A stretch of 64,000 nucleotides of DNA from Neoscytalidium dimidiatum (lineage: Eukaryota; Ascomycota; Dothideomycetes; Botryosphaeriales; Botryosphaeriaceae): contig CM074699.1 in NCBI GenBank assembly GCA_037367355.1, positions 2,480,001 through 2,544,000 on the forward strand, written 5' to 3'. The notes under the pieces were generated by a model. It ran no database searches. It had not been told where the DNA came from and saw nothing but the letters and a program-made list of their open reading frames with translations. This document shows, one piece after another, positions 1-11,400 of this stretch. The stretch's first letter is position 1; every line of letters starts with the position of its first letter. A program made the position numbers and the translations under genes.

Positions 1-321
1 GGGCAGCCGGCTTCTACCTCTGGCGCCGCTAAAGGCGCAAATAGATACATTCTCAACTGGGCCTTCGGACGGTGGACATTCACAGCTGTTTCCGACGATG
101 CACCACAGCCAACTCCGCTCTCTTCAGGAAGTGCGACACCTACACTAACGGACTCGGGCGTCTCGACTCCGCAGAATGGTGCCTCAGAGCCGGCGCTCCG
201 AATGACAATCATCACTGCGCGCTACGAATCTAACAAGTGGAAGAAACGCATTGAAGCCGGCGAATTTCTTGCTCTGGAAGGCGGTGTGCCAGCAGAACTA
301 AAAGTAGAGAAAGTGGCCTAG
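1..321 (+). CDS. C-terminal 106 residues of an unrecognised protein (5' end outside window)
   Basis: The window opens inside an open frame (codons start at base 1) that ends with TAG at 319-321. The visible part has a hydrophobic/aromatic stretch near residues 15-28 (YILNWAFGRWTF), a Ser/Thr/Pro-rich linker, then a basic segment (ARYESNKWKKRIEAGEF) and a short acidic tail. I do not recognise the family. Composition is coding-like and there is no in-frame stop. Whether an intron lies upstream cannot be seen. Confidence 0.6.
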   Translation, partial: GQPASTSGAAKGANRYILNWAFGRWTFTAVSDDAPQPTPLSSGSATPTLTDSGVSTPQNGASEPALRMTIITARYESNKWKKRIEAGEFLALEGGVPAELKVEKVA

Positions 322-1689
322 AGAGATTTCTTGGATCTCAGTTCTCCTCAACCTCTTCAAGACAATGCTCTTTTCCTACACCATCAACACTTGGCGAATA
401 CACAAGGGTTGCCATAGAACGCGAGCAAACTCTAGATTTTGTCTTCATTGCGAACCACACACTTTTCACAGTGGAAGAGTTAAGGTACTCTGCGGGAGAG
501 CCCCATCCAAGAAGCAAGCATGTAGACTTTTTTGTTTCTAGAATAGATGATACCTGCAAAGGTATTGGAGCTTTCTCTTCTCAGCTATCTTTCCTTTCCA
601 GGAGCTCTGACGCGCTAATTCCGGCCCAATTCCCTTTGTACAGGTACTTTCCCATCCAGGTCAAGATTCAAAGACAAGAAGACCTGGGATTCACTCCGCT
701 TTCATCTTTGGCGCGTTCCCCGGTACCCGACAACAGACAGTGCGGCCATCTCTTTCCTAAAAAATCGCATTTAAGTAGCAGCTGACTAGTGGTTCTCATC
801 CAGAAACCTCGCTGACTTGCCAACAACAGCGCCGTCATCATCGCCCTTACTACTAGCAGCATTCGGTCTTCAGACACTTACAATTCAACCATCCCTCAAA
901 CTGATCCGTACGAAAACCCAAATTCCTCAAAGCATGACGTAATCGCGATTTGCGATCACAGCGCTTGTGGCGCTTGGACGTGTGGAAGCTTTGTCGCATT
1001 CCATCTGTGTTGATGATTGGCTGGCATCAATCCGAATCTTGTACCAGAATGACCTGACAAGCTTTTGGGAGCTATCTTCCATGTCAGCTTTGCTGTTCTC
1101 GAAACCTCATCCGGCTGCTGCACAAGAGAGGAATGTGCCGAGCAGGGCGAATATGCTGCGCGACGTGTTAGAAGACTTTCTCGGCCAGCTCAGCTATCTG
1201 GTGTTCTTCGGCCAGATAGGCAACAACACGCTGACAAATTTGTCCCCTCAGTCAGCAGATGCGCAGATTTGGGAATGAACGGCGATTAATGCAGCAAGCT
1301 TTACCATTGATGGCGTCGATTGAGACCGGGTATTACTAGCTCTGTGCGAACATCTTGTTGGCGTCCATGGCCCCCAATATTATAGGCAGGCTGCTCCCTC
1401 CCATCCGGGAATTGCTTTTGTGGCGGAGAGCCTCGTAATCCACCGGTAATCACCGTGATAAAATAACTCGTCTTTCCGATCTAATACCTTATTTAGGCTC
1501 CATGATCATCGGTCATTCAGTTTCTTCAGAATTCTCTAATAAAAGCCCCCGGTTGGGCTGTTGAGATTCGCACCATCCGTTTCAAATAACAATCATCGCT
1601 TAGTCGATACGACATCAATAACCAATGCTTCCTAATAAAGTCTGTCCCCTCAGCAGTGACTTCATATCGGCGAAAGTGGCGAAGACTGC
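322..1689. other. Intergenic stretch, no convincing gene
   Basis: Short open frames at 471-785 and 967-1278 have no recognisable motif, no supporting splice structure and no good start context. The stretch probably holds the 3' flank of the first gene and decayed sequence leading into the carboxylesterase relic. Confidence 0.5.
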
Positions 1690-2560
1690 CTGCATCTAAA
1701 TATGTACATACCTACGCTTCCCTCGAATCTTAACGATGTTCGCGCCTACCTTCGTCCCGTCTTGGTGTACATCCATGGAGATAAATTTACCAATGGATGG
1801 TCCCAATCCATAGGATTGGACGGACGAAATCTCGTCTCGCGCGGAGACATTGTGGTCGTTACTACCGACTACAGCCTTGGTACCCTTGGGTTCTTCTCTT
1901 TACCTAATAAGCCTCGCGGAAACCAAGGCATCCAAATCAGGCTCTCGCCCTCAAATTGGCCCCGAAATACATGTATGATGCAAATTCCACTGTTATTTGT
2001 TGCTTACTTGCTGAAACAACAAAAATATATTTCGGTGGCTCCCCTTCTCGAGTTATCATTACCGGTTTTGAGACAGGAGATCAATCTGTATGGACTTTAC
2101 TTGCATGAACGGCAGCGAAAAGTACATTTTCTGCTGAGTTGCCTCTATCGCTACGTCTGAGCCCGCCTTTTGTAGCCAAGCAATCCAGTGACGTGAAGAC
2201 CATGTACGGGATTGCGCAAGTAGCAGCGAAGTGAATCAGGAAGGCAGAATCGGAGATGAAGGTATGAATTTCTTAACTTCCCGGTCGAGGCTTGTGTGGA
2301 AGACAATTTCATGGTCGGTTTTCACGAAGCAATAGCGGATGAGGACTCAACACTGTCGAACTACCCCATTTAAAAGCTTGTCACATCAACATCCGGTGGC
2401 CCATCTGGAGTCGTTGATAACCAAGTTCCGTACCACATGGGCAATGAAACTCTTCCAAAAAATGTACCATTATCCACGACGGTAATGAAAAAATCTGATT
2501 TGTCGCCGTGGGCAACTTTGCTGTGTTGAAAACCATGATAGATTGACCCTCTTAGGGGCT
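1690..2560 (+). pseudogene. Relic of a type-B carboxylesterase / lipase
   Basis: An open frame at 1702-2160 begins with a clear carboxylesterase block: PVLVYIHGDKF (the oxyanion-hole loop, usually HGGGF, here degenerate), then NLVSRGDIVVVTTDYSLGTL (the family's V-x-x-NYRLG segment) and PNKPRGNQGI. The next family block, an FGGSPSRVIITG segment, lies in a different frame around 2031-2080, so a frameshift separates the two. The nucleophile-elbow G-x-S-x-G expected just after it is not intact. Further weak esterase-like pieces continue to about 2540 among stops. Family members are usually 500-600 residues; this is an N-terminal third plus debris, so no product is expected. Confidence 0.7.
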
Positions 2561-4054
2561 TGACAACTAGTAGGAGACTATGTACATAGGGGTGGAACTA
2601 GGCCTATTTAGGCCTCTCTTGATCAGGTAAATACTATGTGCGGCCCTTCGATCTTCAACATGCTGCTCCTTGGAAACGCAAAGCAGGCTCTCTCGGAATT
2701 GAACACGACTGAGTTTAATACAATACACGGTCAACGCTCCTTGTTCATTCTGCCCCCATAATCTAGCCACTTCTAGTCTATTTTCGTCTGACCTATTCTA
2801 GGCTTCTTCGTTCGCAATTACGTATCTCCTGAACCAGGATACTTCATTGCTCGAGGCGAGGCATGAAAGAAGACTCTAGGGATTGTTGAACAAGGCTTGG
2901 TGCAATTATCTACTGCGGCCAACAACCAGGGGGACTACTGACACCGGTGACGATGGATAGCACGAAGCTGTAGCATGCAGAAAGGTACACGGTATTCGCT
3001 GGTGGCGCGGAGTACCTATGGGACTTGGTTGAGCGAGACGATCCTGTTATGTCCGGGATGCAAGTGGAGAGACGCTGATTCTAATTACACGTTAAACGCA
3101 ACCTTGAAATTCTTCACTCTGCTCACCAGAAGCATGTGGCTCTCAATGACCTAAGAGAATCATAAAGACATGTTGCACCGATGGACAAGCTTTGAGAAGA
3201 TTTGGAGAGATTTGGGAGTAATTGCGCTAAACTAAAGATGGCCAATGGCAATTCTGGTGCATTCTTGATTACCCCGAGAACTTATAATAGCAAACCTGGG
3301 ATGGAACAGGACCGCTGAGTGTTACGAAATGATGTGGCTGGACGTTTTGTTGTAGACTGAGCAATCATATGCTGGAACAAAAGCCACAAGTTGCTAATCA
3401 GTTAGAGTGGCCAATGTCACTTCAATATTCCGAGTCGTCGGATGTTCTTGAGCTTGCCGTTTCTTGCAGATTTGATCTCCGAACTTGTATGCGCGTCCTT
3501 GGCGATTCGACACTACTGCCGCGAGGAGGAAAGCGGCCTACCACATCGCAACAAGACATCCGGATGCCCGGACAAGCTTTTTCAAAGAGGCCTGTGCCCA
3601 AATATTGGCAAGGGGTTGGAAATGCCGAACACGGGCTCGGAAGCATCTCTTTACTACGTCTTCACTTGTCTATGGTTCGCGTTGGTATTCCCGAACTTCA
3701 CCCCTTTGACGTGCTGTCGTTACGGAACGCAGAATTCTTCCTATCGTATTCGTTCTGTGCTACCCCCAAGTGGATCAAATTGCGCAGCCCTGTCGAGCCA
3801 ACCGGTCTAGTCACGGTCGTGCCGCAAATGGTTCGAGGGATGACGAAAACGAAAACGAGCTTACGAGCACGAGGACTCCAAGTTTAGAACTAGCCGCTGA
3901 AACTCCTACTTCATCTGCGCATAACGGCGGCTATGTGCGAAATAGTGAAGATACTTAAACTGGGATTGCTCTGCGGATACCGTGCCCGAACAACAGTCTT
4001 TCGAATTTGTCCACGTTCCTTTCTTTCGGTCTTTTCTAGCACTGATCCACCAAA
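2561..4054. other. Decayed or intergenic sequence upstream of the RTA1-like gene
   Basis: Overlapping open frames in several phases at 3369-3958 (up to 172 codons) share no recognisable domain, and none shows a consistent exon-intron pattern. The region may hold more pseudogene sequence. The last 150 bases before 4055 serve as the promoter and leader of the RTA1-like gene. Confidence 0.45.
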
Positions 4055-5041
4055 ATGGGATACAAATACTACAACTACGATCCTAACTTCGCCGCGGCGG
4101 CGATTTTCGTCATCTTCTTCGCTTCTAGCAGTCTTCTTCATCTTATCCAGCTTTTCACGAACAGGACCTGGTACTTCATACCATTTGTCATCGGAGGAGC
4201 CTGTACGAAAACAGCCTACCACACGCCACGCAGCAGAGACTGACAGAGCACAGTTGAGGCAGTTGGATATGCCGGAAGGGCGATATCGGCAAAACAGACG
4301 CCCGATTGGACGATGATGCCTTATGTTTTGCAAAGCGTCCTTCTCCTGCTTGGACCCACGTTCTTCGCAGCGTCGATCTACATGATCCTTGGGCGAATCA
4401 TCCGTCTGACGAACGGAGAGGCACATTCAATAGTCAGGGCTACTATGGTCACTAAGATATTCCTTGTGGGCGACATTCTATCCTTTTTTGCACAATCGGC
4501 GGGTTTGTGTTCCCATGATCTCTCAGACGCAATCAAGTCCAGCTGACCTGTCATAGGTGGTGGCATGCTTGCGCAGGCGAAATCGCAAGATGATCAGAAG
4601 AGGGGTGAGCGGATTATCATCATCGGCCTGTTCATCCAGATCGCCTTCTTTGGCTTCTTCATCGTCGTCTCGGCACTCTTCCACTATCGGATCTCGTTGT
4701 ATCCGACCGCGCGTTCCAGGAGGGTGCAGGTACCGTGGCAGAGATATCTGTGGATCCTGTACACGGCGAGCGCCCTCATAATGATCCGTTCGATCTACAG
4801 GCTCCTGGAGTATATCCAGGGCAAAGAGGGCGTGCTTCAGTCGAAAGAGGCATACATCTACGTGTTGGATGCAGCGTTGATGTTCGTTGTGGCGGCAGTC
4901 TTCAACGTCTTCCATCCAAGTCAAATCATCAACAAGGTCAGCATGTCTGCGGAAGCGTACGACATCGGATCAGACGATACAGAGTATATGGTTGGAAATA
5001 GAAAGAGAGGGGAGTATGACAACGTGAATTTGCACGTATGA
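4055..5041 (+). CDS. RTA1-like multipass membrane protein
   Basis: Coding exons are 4055-4202, 4254-4502 and 4557-5041 (introns 51 and 54 bp, GT-AG), closing a 293-residue protein. The ATG sits in a good context (CCAAAATGG). The RTA1 family (fungal seven-helix proteins linked to sphingolipid base efflux and resistance to toxic lipids and azoles) is indicated by the block GGAFEAVGYAGRAIS spanning the first splice, followed by PYVLQSVLLLLGPTFFAASIY and the late block ALIMIRSIYRLLEYIQG. About seven hydrophobic segments are visible. Length matches the family. Splicing across both introns restores conserved residues, which supports the boundaries. Exact substrate is unknown; the plasma membrane is the expected location. 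Confidence 0.93.
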
Positions 5042-5800
5042 TCGCCGGAACAATCTAAGTGAGTTTGTTGCGGCTCCTCTCTGGGCTATAACCTAGGGTT
5101 ACTGGCACAGTTTCTTCCTACTTCCCCCCCCTCGGCAGATGGTGTGTTTTCAGGCGCAAGTTAGAAAATTAGTCATGGCACTTTCCTCAGCGGAGCGAAT
5201 TGTTCGGCTATCGTGAACACGTGATAGCTTCTCGGACCGTGATCGCGGAAGACTGCCGAAATCGCGGCTTAGTGTATGTGCGGCGGAAGTCTGATCAGGC
5301 CAGGCTGGCGTTCGTCCATGATGCTGCGGAGGGTAGGGAGTACTCAGCTTGTCGAAAGAGCGCCCGTATCAATCGACATGTTCGAGCGCCGACGGCTCTC
5401 CAACTCGGCCAGCGAAAAGTGTACAGTACAATGAATTCCAAAACGATGTCCATACCTGACGGAACAAGGCAACGAGGCCTGAGCATCAAACGCGGCTTAT
5501 GCCCGAGACAGTCTGATTGGATGTTGCACGCACATACCCGAAGGATGGGCACAGTTTCGTTGGAAGAGGCAAAAGCACCGGTGCGTGCAGGCGAGGTTCT
5601 ACGGCACTGGCCAACACATCACCGGCAAAGATCCTGATTCAGAAATGGCAGCGACGATCGGCTCGCGTGGACCGCGCCGCATCGACGCAGCTGCTTTTGG
5701 GGGCATTCTATGCGGGGCGCGCAGCGACCTGAAGAATGTCTCCTGCTCGGTCGCTGACGTTCGCCTCCTGCCATTCGGCGTCCGACCAGATTGAGGCGCC
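5042..5800. other. Intergenic, promoter of the methyltransferase gene
   Basis: Contains a run of C (about 5124-5131) and several short open frames in GC-rich sequence without motifs. No gene seen. Confidence 0.55.
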
Positions 5801-6896
5801 ATGTGCCCGCCAGACAACAACACCGATGACGACTCGTCCTTCGAGTCCGCATCCGATGCCGATTCTGCTCTTTCGAGCCTCTCGCAGTCCGTGACCTCTT
5901 CGATCCTGAATGGCAAATTCGAAAATGGGCGGCGATACCATGCTTTCAGGGAAGGTGCCTATCTCCTGCCTGAAGACGAGAAAGAGCAGGACAGGCTGGA
6001 TCTGATGGCGCACTGCTACAACCTCGTGCTAGAGGGCGAGCTTTACAGGGCGCCGATCAAAAACCCTCAGCTTGTTCTCGATCTCGGGACGGGGACAGGC
6101 ATCTGGGCTCTGGACGTTGCCGACGAACACCCTGAAGCCCAGGTAATTGGCACGGATCTGAGCCCAATACAGCCAGCATGTGAGTTGAAACCCGGCTTGC
6201 TAGTCAGAAGAACAAGCGTTGACGGTGCTTGCGGGGAAGGGACGGCCCCCAATTGCCGGTTCCTGATAGACGATGCCGAAGCGGACTGGGTATTCCAGGA
6301 GAAGGGCTCATTTGACCTGATCCACGAGCGCTATCTGTATGCTGGAATCAAAGACTGGGACAAGCTTTGGCAGCAGTCGTACGAGCATTTGCGGCCTGGC
6401 GGTTGGGTCGAATCACATGAACACGCGGCCTGGTTCGATTGCGATGATGAGGGTTTCGCAGAGTCGCAGACCATGTTCTGGCAGCGGAAAGTGACTGAGG
6501 CGACCGACAAGATGGGCATGCGATTCAACATCGCACACGAGCAGAAAGAGAGGATGATTAAGGCGGGTTTCGTGAATGTAACTCAGGAGGTTGTTGAAGC
6601 CCCGGTCGGCACTTGGGACAAGTCCAAAAAGGAGCTGGGAAAAGCCGCTTTGCTCAACGTGCTGGAGGGCATCGAACCGTGAGGAACCTTCTGACAAGGC
6701 ATGCCGGTTCTTGCTGACATAGAACAGAACATCGCTGGCTGTGTTCTCTCGGGTGCTTGGATGGGAGCCGGTGCAATGCCAGGCTCTCACTACAGCGGTT
6801 AAGAACGAATTCTTGAAAAATAAACATCGGGTGTATTTCAAGTTCTATATCACTTACGGGCAGAAGCCGGAGGAAGAAAGGGCGAAGGATGCTTGA
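5801..6896 (+). CDS. LaeA-like SAM-dependent methyltransferase
   Basis: Exons 5801-6179, 6240-6678 and 6728-6896 give a 328-residue protein. Motif I for SAM binding is VLDLGTGTGIWALD (residues about 92-105), followed by VIGTDLSPIQP. Intron 1 (60 bp) splits the Trp of PAWTAPNCRFLIDDAE, matching the family's W-x-P-N-C-x-F block. Intron 2 (49 bp, branch site near 6714) removes an apparent stop at 6680 and joins EGIEP to TSLAVFSRVLGW, restoring the C-terminal block YFKFYITYGQKPEE. This is the fungal LaeA-like/TAM-domain group; LaeA itself is a nuclear regulator of secondary metabolism, but most paralogues act on small molecules or are uncharacterised. A Ser/Asp-rich N-terminus precedes the fold. 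No biosynthetic genes flank it. Confidence 0.92.
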
Positions 6897-7369
6897 ACTG
6901 AAGAGTGGATCATCGTAGAGTGTGACAGGCGAGAAGAATGAGGCCGAAAGGTTAGCCAGCGGTCGAGGCGGGCGGTATTTAGCTGAAAGATAGCGGCAAT
7001 ACATGATCCGTACGCATACGCAGAAGCGCAGCCAGGCAAATCCCAACTTAAAATTTTTTTTTTCCCACTTTCAGTCGGCATGGTTTCCATGAGTGGAGGC
7101 TGTGCTGGGAGCTGATGGCCCAGGCAGCGAAAAATAGATGATGAGGGCTTGCCCTAAAGCCGGCAGAATGCTGCCCAAGCGCCGAACGACAAGCTGACTT
7201 GTTGGCCCAGCCACCTGCCAGTTTCTTGATCATGCAGATAATACGACCAACTGCGGTGCTCACCTGCATGACAGCTGCGCCTTCCACCAAGCATTTATAC
7301 GCTTGAGACCGCATACCTCCACTCCAACGCCGATCAACCAGCCTTGCCGTTCTGTCCACCACCCAATCT
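6897..7369. other. Intergenic between methyltransferase and His/Pro/Arg-rich gene
   Basis: Ordinary spacer with an A/T run near 7050-7063. No coding signal seen; the right half is presumably the promoter of the next gene. Confidence 0.5.
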
Positions 7370-8008
7370 ATGTGCCTAGTCAGAGTCCACGAGGAGCCTG
7401 AGGTGGTCCCGTATAGGGTAATCTCGCGCCGATCACACTATTCACCACCCCGCTCAAGGGTGTCGCGTACCATCATCGAGGAGCGGAGACCGCCTTCGGT
7501 TATATCGCACCGTTCGCATCATTACACCGAGACCAGAATCGCATCGCCGCCAGCCAAAGCCATTCCTCCGCCGCAGCCGGTGCCAGTGTTTGTCAAGCCG
7601 CCGCCTGAAGAACCAACCCCGCCACCGCCAGCGCCTCCCAAACCCCCGAGCCCGCCGCCTGTGCACTACATCGAGGTCAGTCCGTCGAGCAGCCACACGA
7701 GCGTGAGCCAGAGCGACTACATTGTGCGGGAGCACGAGATACGGCGAGAGAGGACGGCGGACTACTCGCCGGCCAGGTCTTCGTTCACGGACCATTCGCC
7801 GAGATATGAGAGCTTCCGGTACGTCGAGCCTCCTCCGGATGAGCATCACCACCACCACCACCACCACCACCACCGTCACTGGTCGCGGTCGAGCGAGCGC
7901 AGCATGAGCAGGGATAGGCGCAGCTACCGCGACGAGCCGCACGAGAGCAGGAGGTCGACGCGGATTGAGGTCAGCACGTCGCGTAGGCCGCGCGAATACT
8001 GGCGGTAG
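7370..8008 (+). CDS. Low-complexity His/Pro/Arg/Ser-rich protein, 212 residues
   Basis: Single exon, ATG at 7370 in the context CAATCTATGTG. The protein starts MCLVRVHEEPEVVPYRV, has Arg-Ser-rich segments (RRSHYSPPRSRVSRT), a Pro-rich centre (residues about 65-100), a run of ten His (around residues 161-170) and an Arg/Ser-rich tail. There is no catalytic domain, signal peptide or membrane segment. I believe that short proteins with an MCLVR-type start and RS-rich body recur in Dothideomycetes, but function is unknown. The His run is encoded by alternating CAC/CAT and could bind metal, though that is speculation. Confidence 0.75.
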   Translation: MCLVRVHEEPEVVPYRVISRRSHYSPPRSRVSRTIIEERRPPSVISHRSHHYTETRIASPPAKAIPPPQPVPVFVKPPPEEPTPPPPAPPKPPSPPPVHYIEVSPSSSHTSVSQSDYIVREHEIRRERTADYSPARSSFTDHSPRYESFRYVEPPPDEHHHHHHHHHHRHWSRSSERSMSRDRRSYRDEPHESRRSTRIEVSTSRRPREYWR

Positions 8009-8447
8009 CCATCGGGGCGGCTGGAGGAAGGGTGGTTTCATGGGCGTGGAAATTGGCGGCAGCGGACGCGTTGAGAGAGCTGTGAGATTGACGAATTATG
8101 CGAGCGAGTGCATTCATTTAGATAGAGTGGCCTTTTCTTTCGGACTTACGTATTCATGAAGTTTACTGTGCCTAATAGCGATGTTGGTGTAGGTGTAGGA
8201 GAAGGGAGAACTGAATTCCAAACGGGACCCGCCGCGGGGGGGGGGGGCCAGGGCAGCCTCGCGCGGCAATGACGCTGGACCCTGGCAATTGTACACCAGA
8301 ACGTCAGCACCGCGACTCCGCCCACCTACGCTACTGCAGCTCTCCAGCCCAAGCGTCCCCGATGCACCTTTCTTGCCCTCCAGCAAGCTCCTACTCTCCC
8401 TTTCGTCTCTGCTGCCGCCGCCGTCGCCGCCTCTCGTGCCGCACGAG
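8009..8447. other. Spacer and leader of the phosphoinositide phosphatase gene
   Basis: Includes a G run at 8236-8246 and a pyrimidine-rich leader before the ATG at 8448. An open frame continues upstream of that ATG to 8289, but it is low in motif content and lies in leader-like sequence. Confidence 0.5.
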
Positions 8448-11400
8448 ATGACGAGAGTCCTCATCCGAGAATCGCCGCACCGCTCCATTGCCTTAGCCAC
8501 CGAGTCTCATGTCCTAGTGTTCCGCCATACTCCTACAATCACCGAGCGAAACTTCAATCCGCTGTATCCCGGCTCCGGCAATGTCTCTCAGACTTCCGTT
8601 TCCAGCGCTGGCGCTCCGGGCCACACCCCGCGCTGCATGGTCGAGTTCTCCGAAGTGCGAAACACCGACCTCAGCGAGTATAGGAACTTCTCGCCCCAAC
8701 CTGTCCACGGCACACTTGGACTGATAACTGTGAACAACGATGTCTTCCTGTGCGTTGTCAGTGCTGCCTCCAGAGCTGCCATGGTGCGTCCGGGCGAGAC
8801 GGTCCAGAAGATCTTGGCCGTGGACTTCCGTATGAGATTCCCCCTTCTGTGCTCTTAGCTCCTACCTCTACTGAATCGTCCCCCAGATTGCCTCAACCGC
8901 TCTGATTACGACCACATTTTATACGACGAAATCAACCCGTACCCGACCGACACTGTGGATGAGGAGGGGTTCGAGCAGGGTTATGGTCGCAGGGAGCCCA
9001 TCCTCGAGCATCCCTGCTTGGCCCTGAAGAAGCTGCTGAGCAGCGGCACCTTCTACTATAGTTCCGACTTCGATCTTACCCGCCGCATGCAGGACCGCTC
9101 CTACGACGAGTCCACAGTGACGCTCGATAGTCTGGATGCTGGCTTCTTATGGAATTCGTACATGATCCAACCCCTAGTGAACTTCCGATCCCGCCTGTCT
9201 CAGCCCGAAAAGGCAGCTCTCGACGCGTCCGGCATCCTCACCTCCGCTATCCGTGGCTTTGCCTCCACCTTCAATGTTCCACCAGCTTCTTCCCCTGCTC
9301 GCAGCTCCCGAACCGGCCTGCCGTCCACCATGACTCTTATATCAAGATTATCTTGCAGAAGGGCTGGAACCCGTTTCAATGCCAGAGGCATGGATGATGA
9401 TGGAAACGTTGCCAATTTCGTCGAGACTGAGACCATTTTCTGGACCCCGGATGGCGTATGCTTTTCGTACGTTCAAGTCCGTGGCAGCGTACCTATCTTT
9501 TGGGAGCAGCAGGCCGGCCTTCTACCGGGCCAGCAAAAGGTTTCCATCACCCGATCTCCTGAAGCGACCCAGCCAGCCTTCGATAAGCACATGGAGAGCC
9601 TGGAAGTTGCCTACGGCCCTGTCCACGTCGTGAATCTTCTGAGCGCCGAGAAGCCCAGTGAAGTTGAAATTAGCGACCGCTACCGGTATCACATCAGGAA
9701 TAGTTCGCTCAATAATGATTTGGGGAAAAACGGAAATTCCAGAGGGCATGAACTGTTGAAATTGACCGAGTACGATTTCCATGCCGAAACTCGCGGCCCT
9801 GCTGGCTACGAGGCCGCGAGCATGATTTCGCGCTACATTCGGGATTCTGCTGAGGGTTTCGCATATTTCCTTGGTGAAGAAGTTGAAGAACACCCTAAAA
9901 CTCCGCACGGGGAAGACCATGTTTACCGGAGGTCGACTACTATCCTGCAGCAAGAAGGTGTTTTCCGCACAAATTGTCTGGATTGCTTGGATCGCACCAA
10001 TCTTGTCCAGACGATCATCAGTAGGATGGCCGTCGAAGTCTTCTTAAGTGGTCGGGGCGATCGTGCTACTGCGGATTTCTGGAACAGGCATGGTACCTTG
10101 TGGGCCGATAATGGTGATGTATGTCTCAGACGAAGAGCTGCTACTCACAATATTTCTAACCAAGAAAATAGGCACTCTCCAAAATCTACGCCGGTACAGG
10201 GGCCCTTAAGTCTTCTTTCACAAGATCTGGAAAGATGTCGCTTGCCGGGGCTATCGCGGATGCCCGCAAAAGTGCGCAGCGGATGTATATCAACAATTTT
10301 GCGGATAAAGGTCGCCAAAATACCATAGACATGCTGCTGGTAAGTGCTTCTCCATGGGCTGAGCCGAGTGCTCTGCTTACGCGTTCTAAGGGCCGGCTAA
10401 GGGGACAAGCGCCTGTGCATTTGTTTGATCCTATCAACGACTTTGTAACTAGTGAATTGAATAAAAGGTATCACCTCCGAGGGAGCAGCCGTTTGTCAGG
10501 TCCTGACAGCGAAATAGAGCAAGCGAGTTTTCTTCCGAGAAGCCAATCTACATATGGGCAGGAACCTTTAACCTTAACGGCAAGACGGAGGGAATTAATT
10601 CAGACCTCTCACCATGGCTCACACCACCTGTGGATCCGTCCCAACAGTTCCCTGAGATTGTGGCTGTTGGCTTTCAGGAAATTGTGGAGCTCAGCCCACA
10701 GCAAATCATGTCAACGGATCCAGCCAGGAGGCAGCTGTGGGAAGCTGCTGTCAAGCGAACCTTGAATGAACACGCGCAAGTACATGGTCAAGAGGAGTAC
10801 GTCTCTCTGCGGGGAGGACAGCTCGTCGGCGCCTCTTTGTCGGTGTTCGTGAAAGCTAGCATATTGAAGTATATCAAGAACGTCGAGGGGAGCCTCAAAA
10901 AGGTAAGGCACACCCAAGTTCATGCATGAGTCGATTCTGACTTCGCCTCAAAGACGGGCATGTCTGGAATAGCTGGAAATAAGGGTGCAGTGGCTATCCG
11001 CATGGAATATGCAAACACATCCATCTGCTTCGTCACTGCACACTTGGCTGCTGGGTTCGCAAACTACGACGAACGCAACCGTGATTATAGGACCATCAGT
11101 CATGGACTAAGATTTCAGAGGAATCGAGCTATCGAGGATCACGACACTGTTATCTGGCTTGGAGATTTCAATTACCGCATTGGCCTCAACAACGAGAAAG
11201 TCAGAAAGCTTATAGAGGTCGGCGATCTTGAAACTCTGTATGAAAACGATCAGGTTTGTTGGAAGAATCCATTGCCGAGTAATGCACAGGCGGCTGACTT
11301 GCACAGCTCAATCTGCAAATGGTTGCGGGCCTGACGTTCCCATTCTATTCTGAAGCGAGAATCACTTTCCCACCAACCTACAAATATGATCTTGGGACAG

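Noticed and set aside
4055..6896. RTA1-like plus LaeA-like genes as a metabolite cluster
   Set aside because: No polyketide synthase, NRPS, terpene or oxidoreductase genes flank them. The neighbours are housekeeping genes.
7842..7873. His-run that might look like an engineered tag
   Set aside because: Mixed CAC/CAT codons in a natural-looking low-complexity protein without vector sequence.
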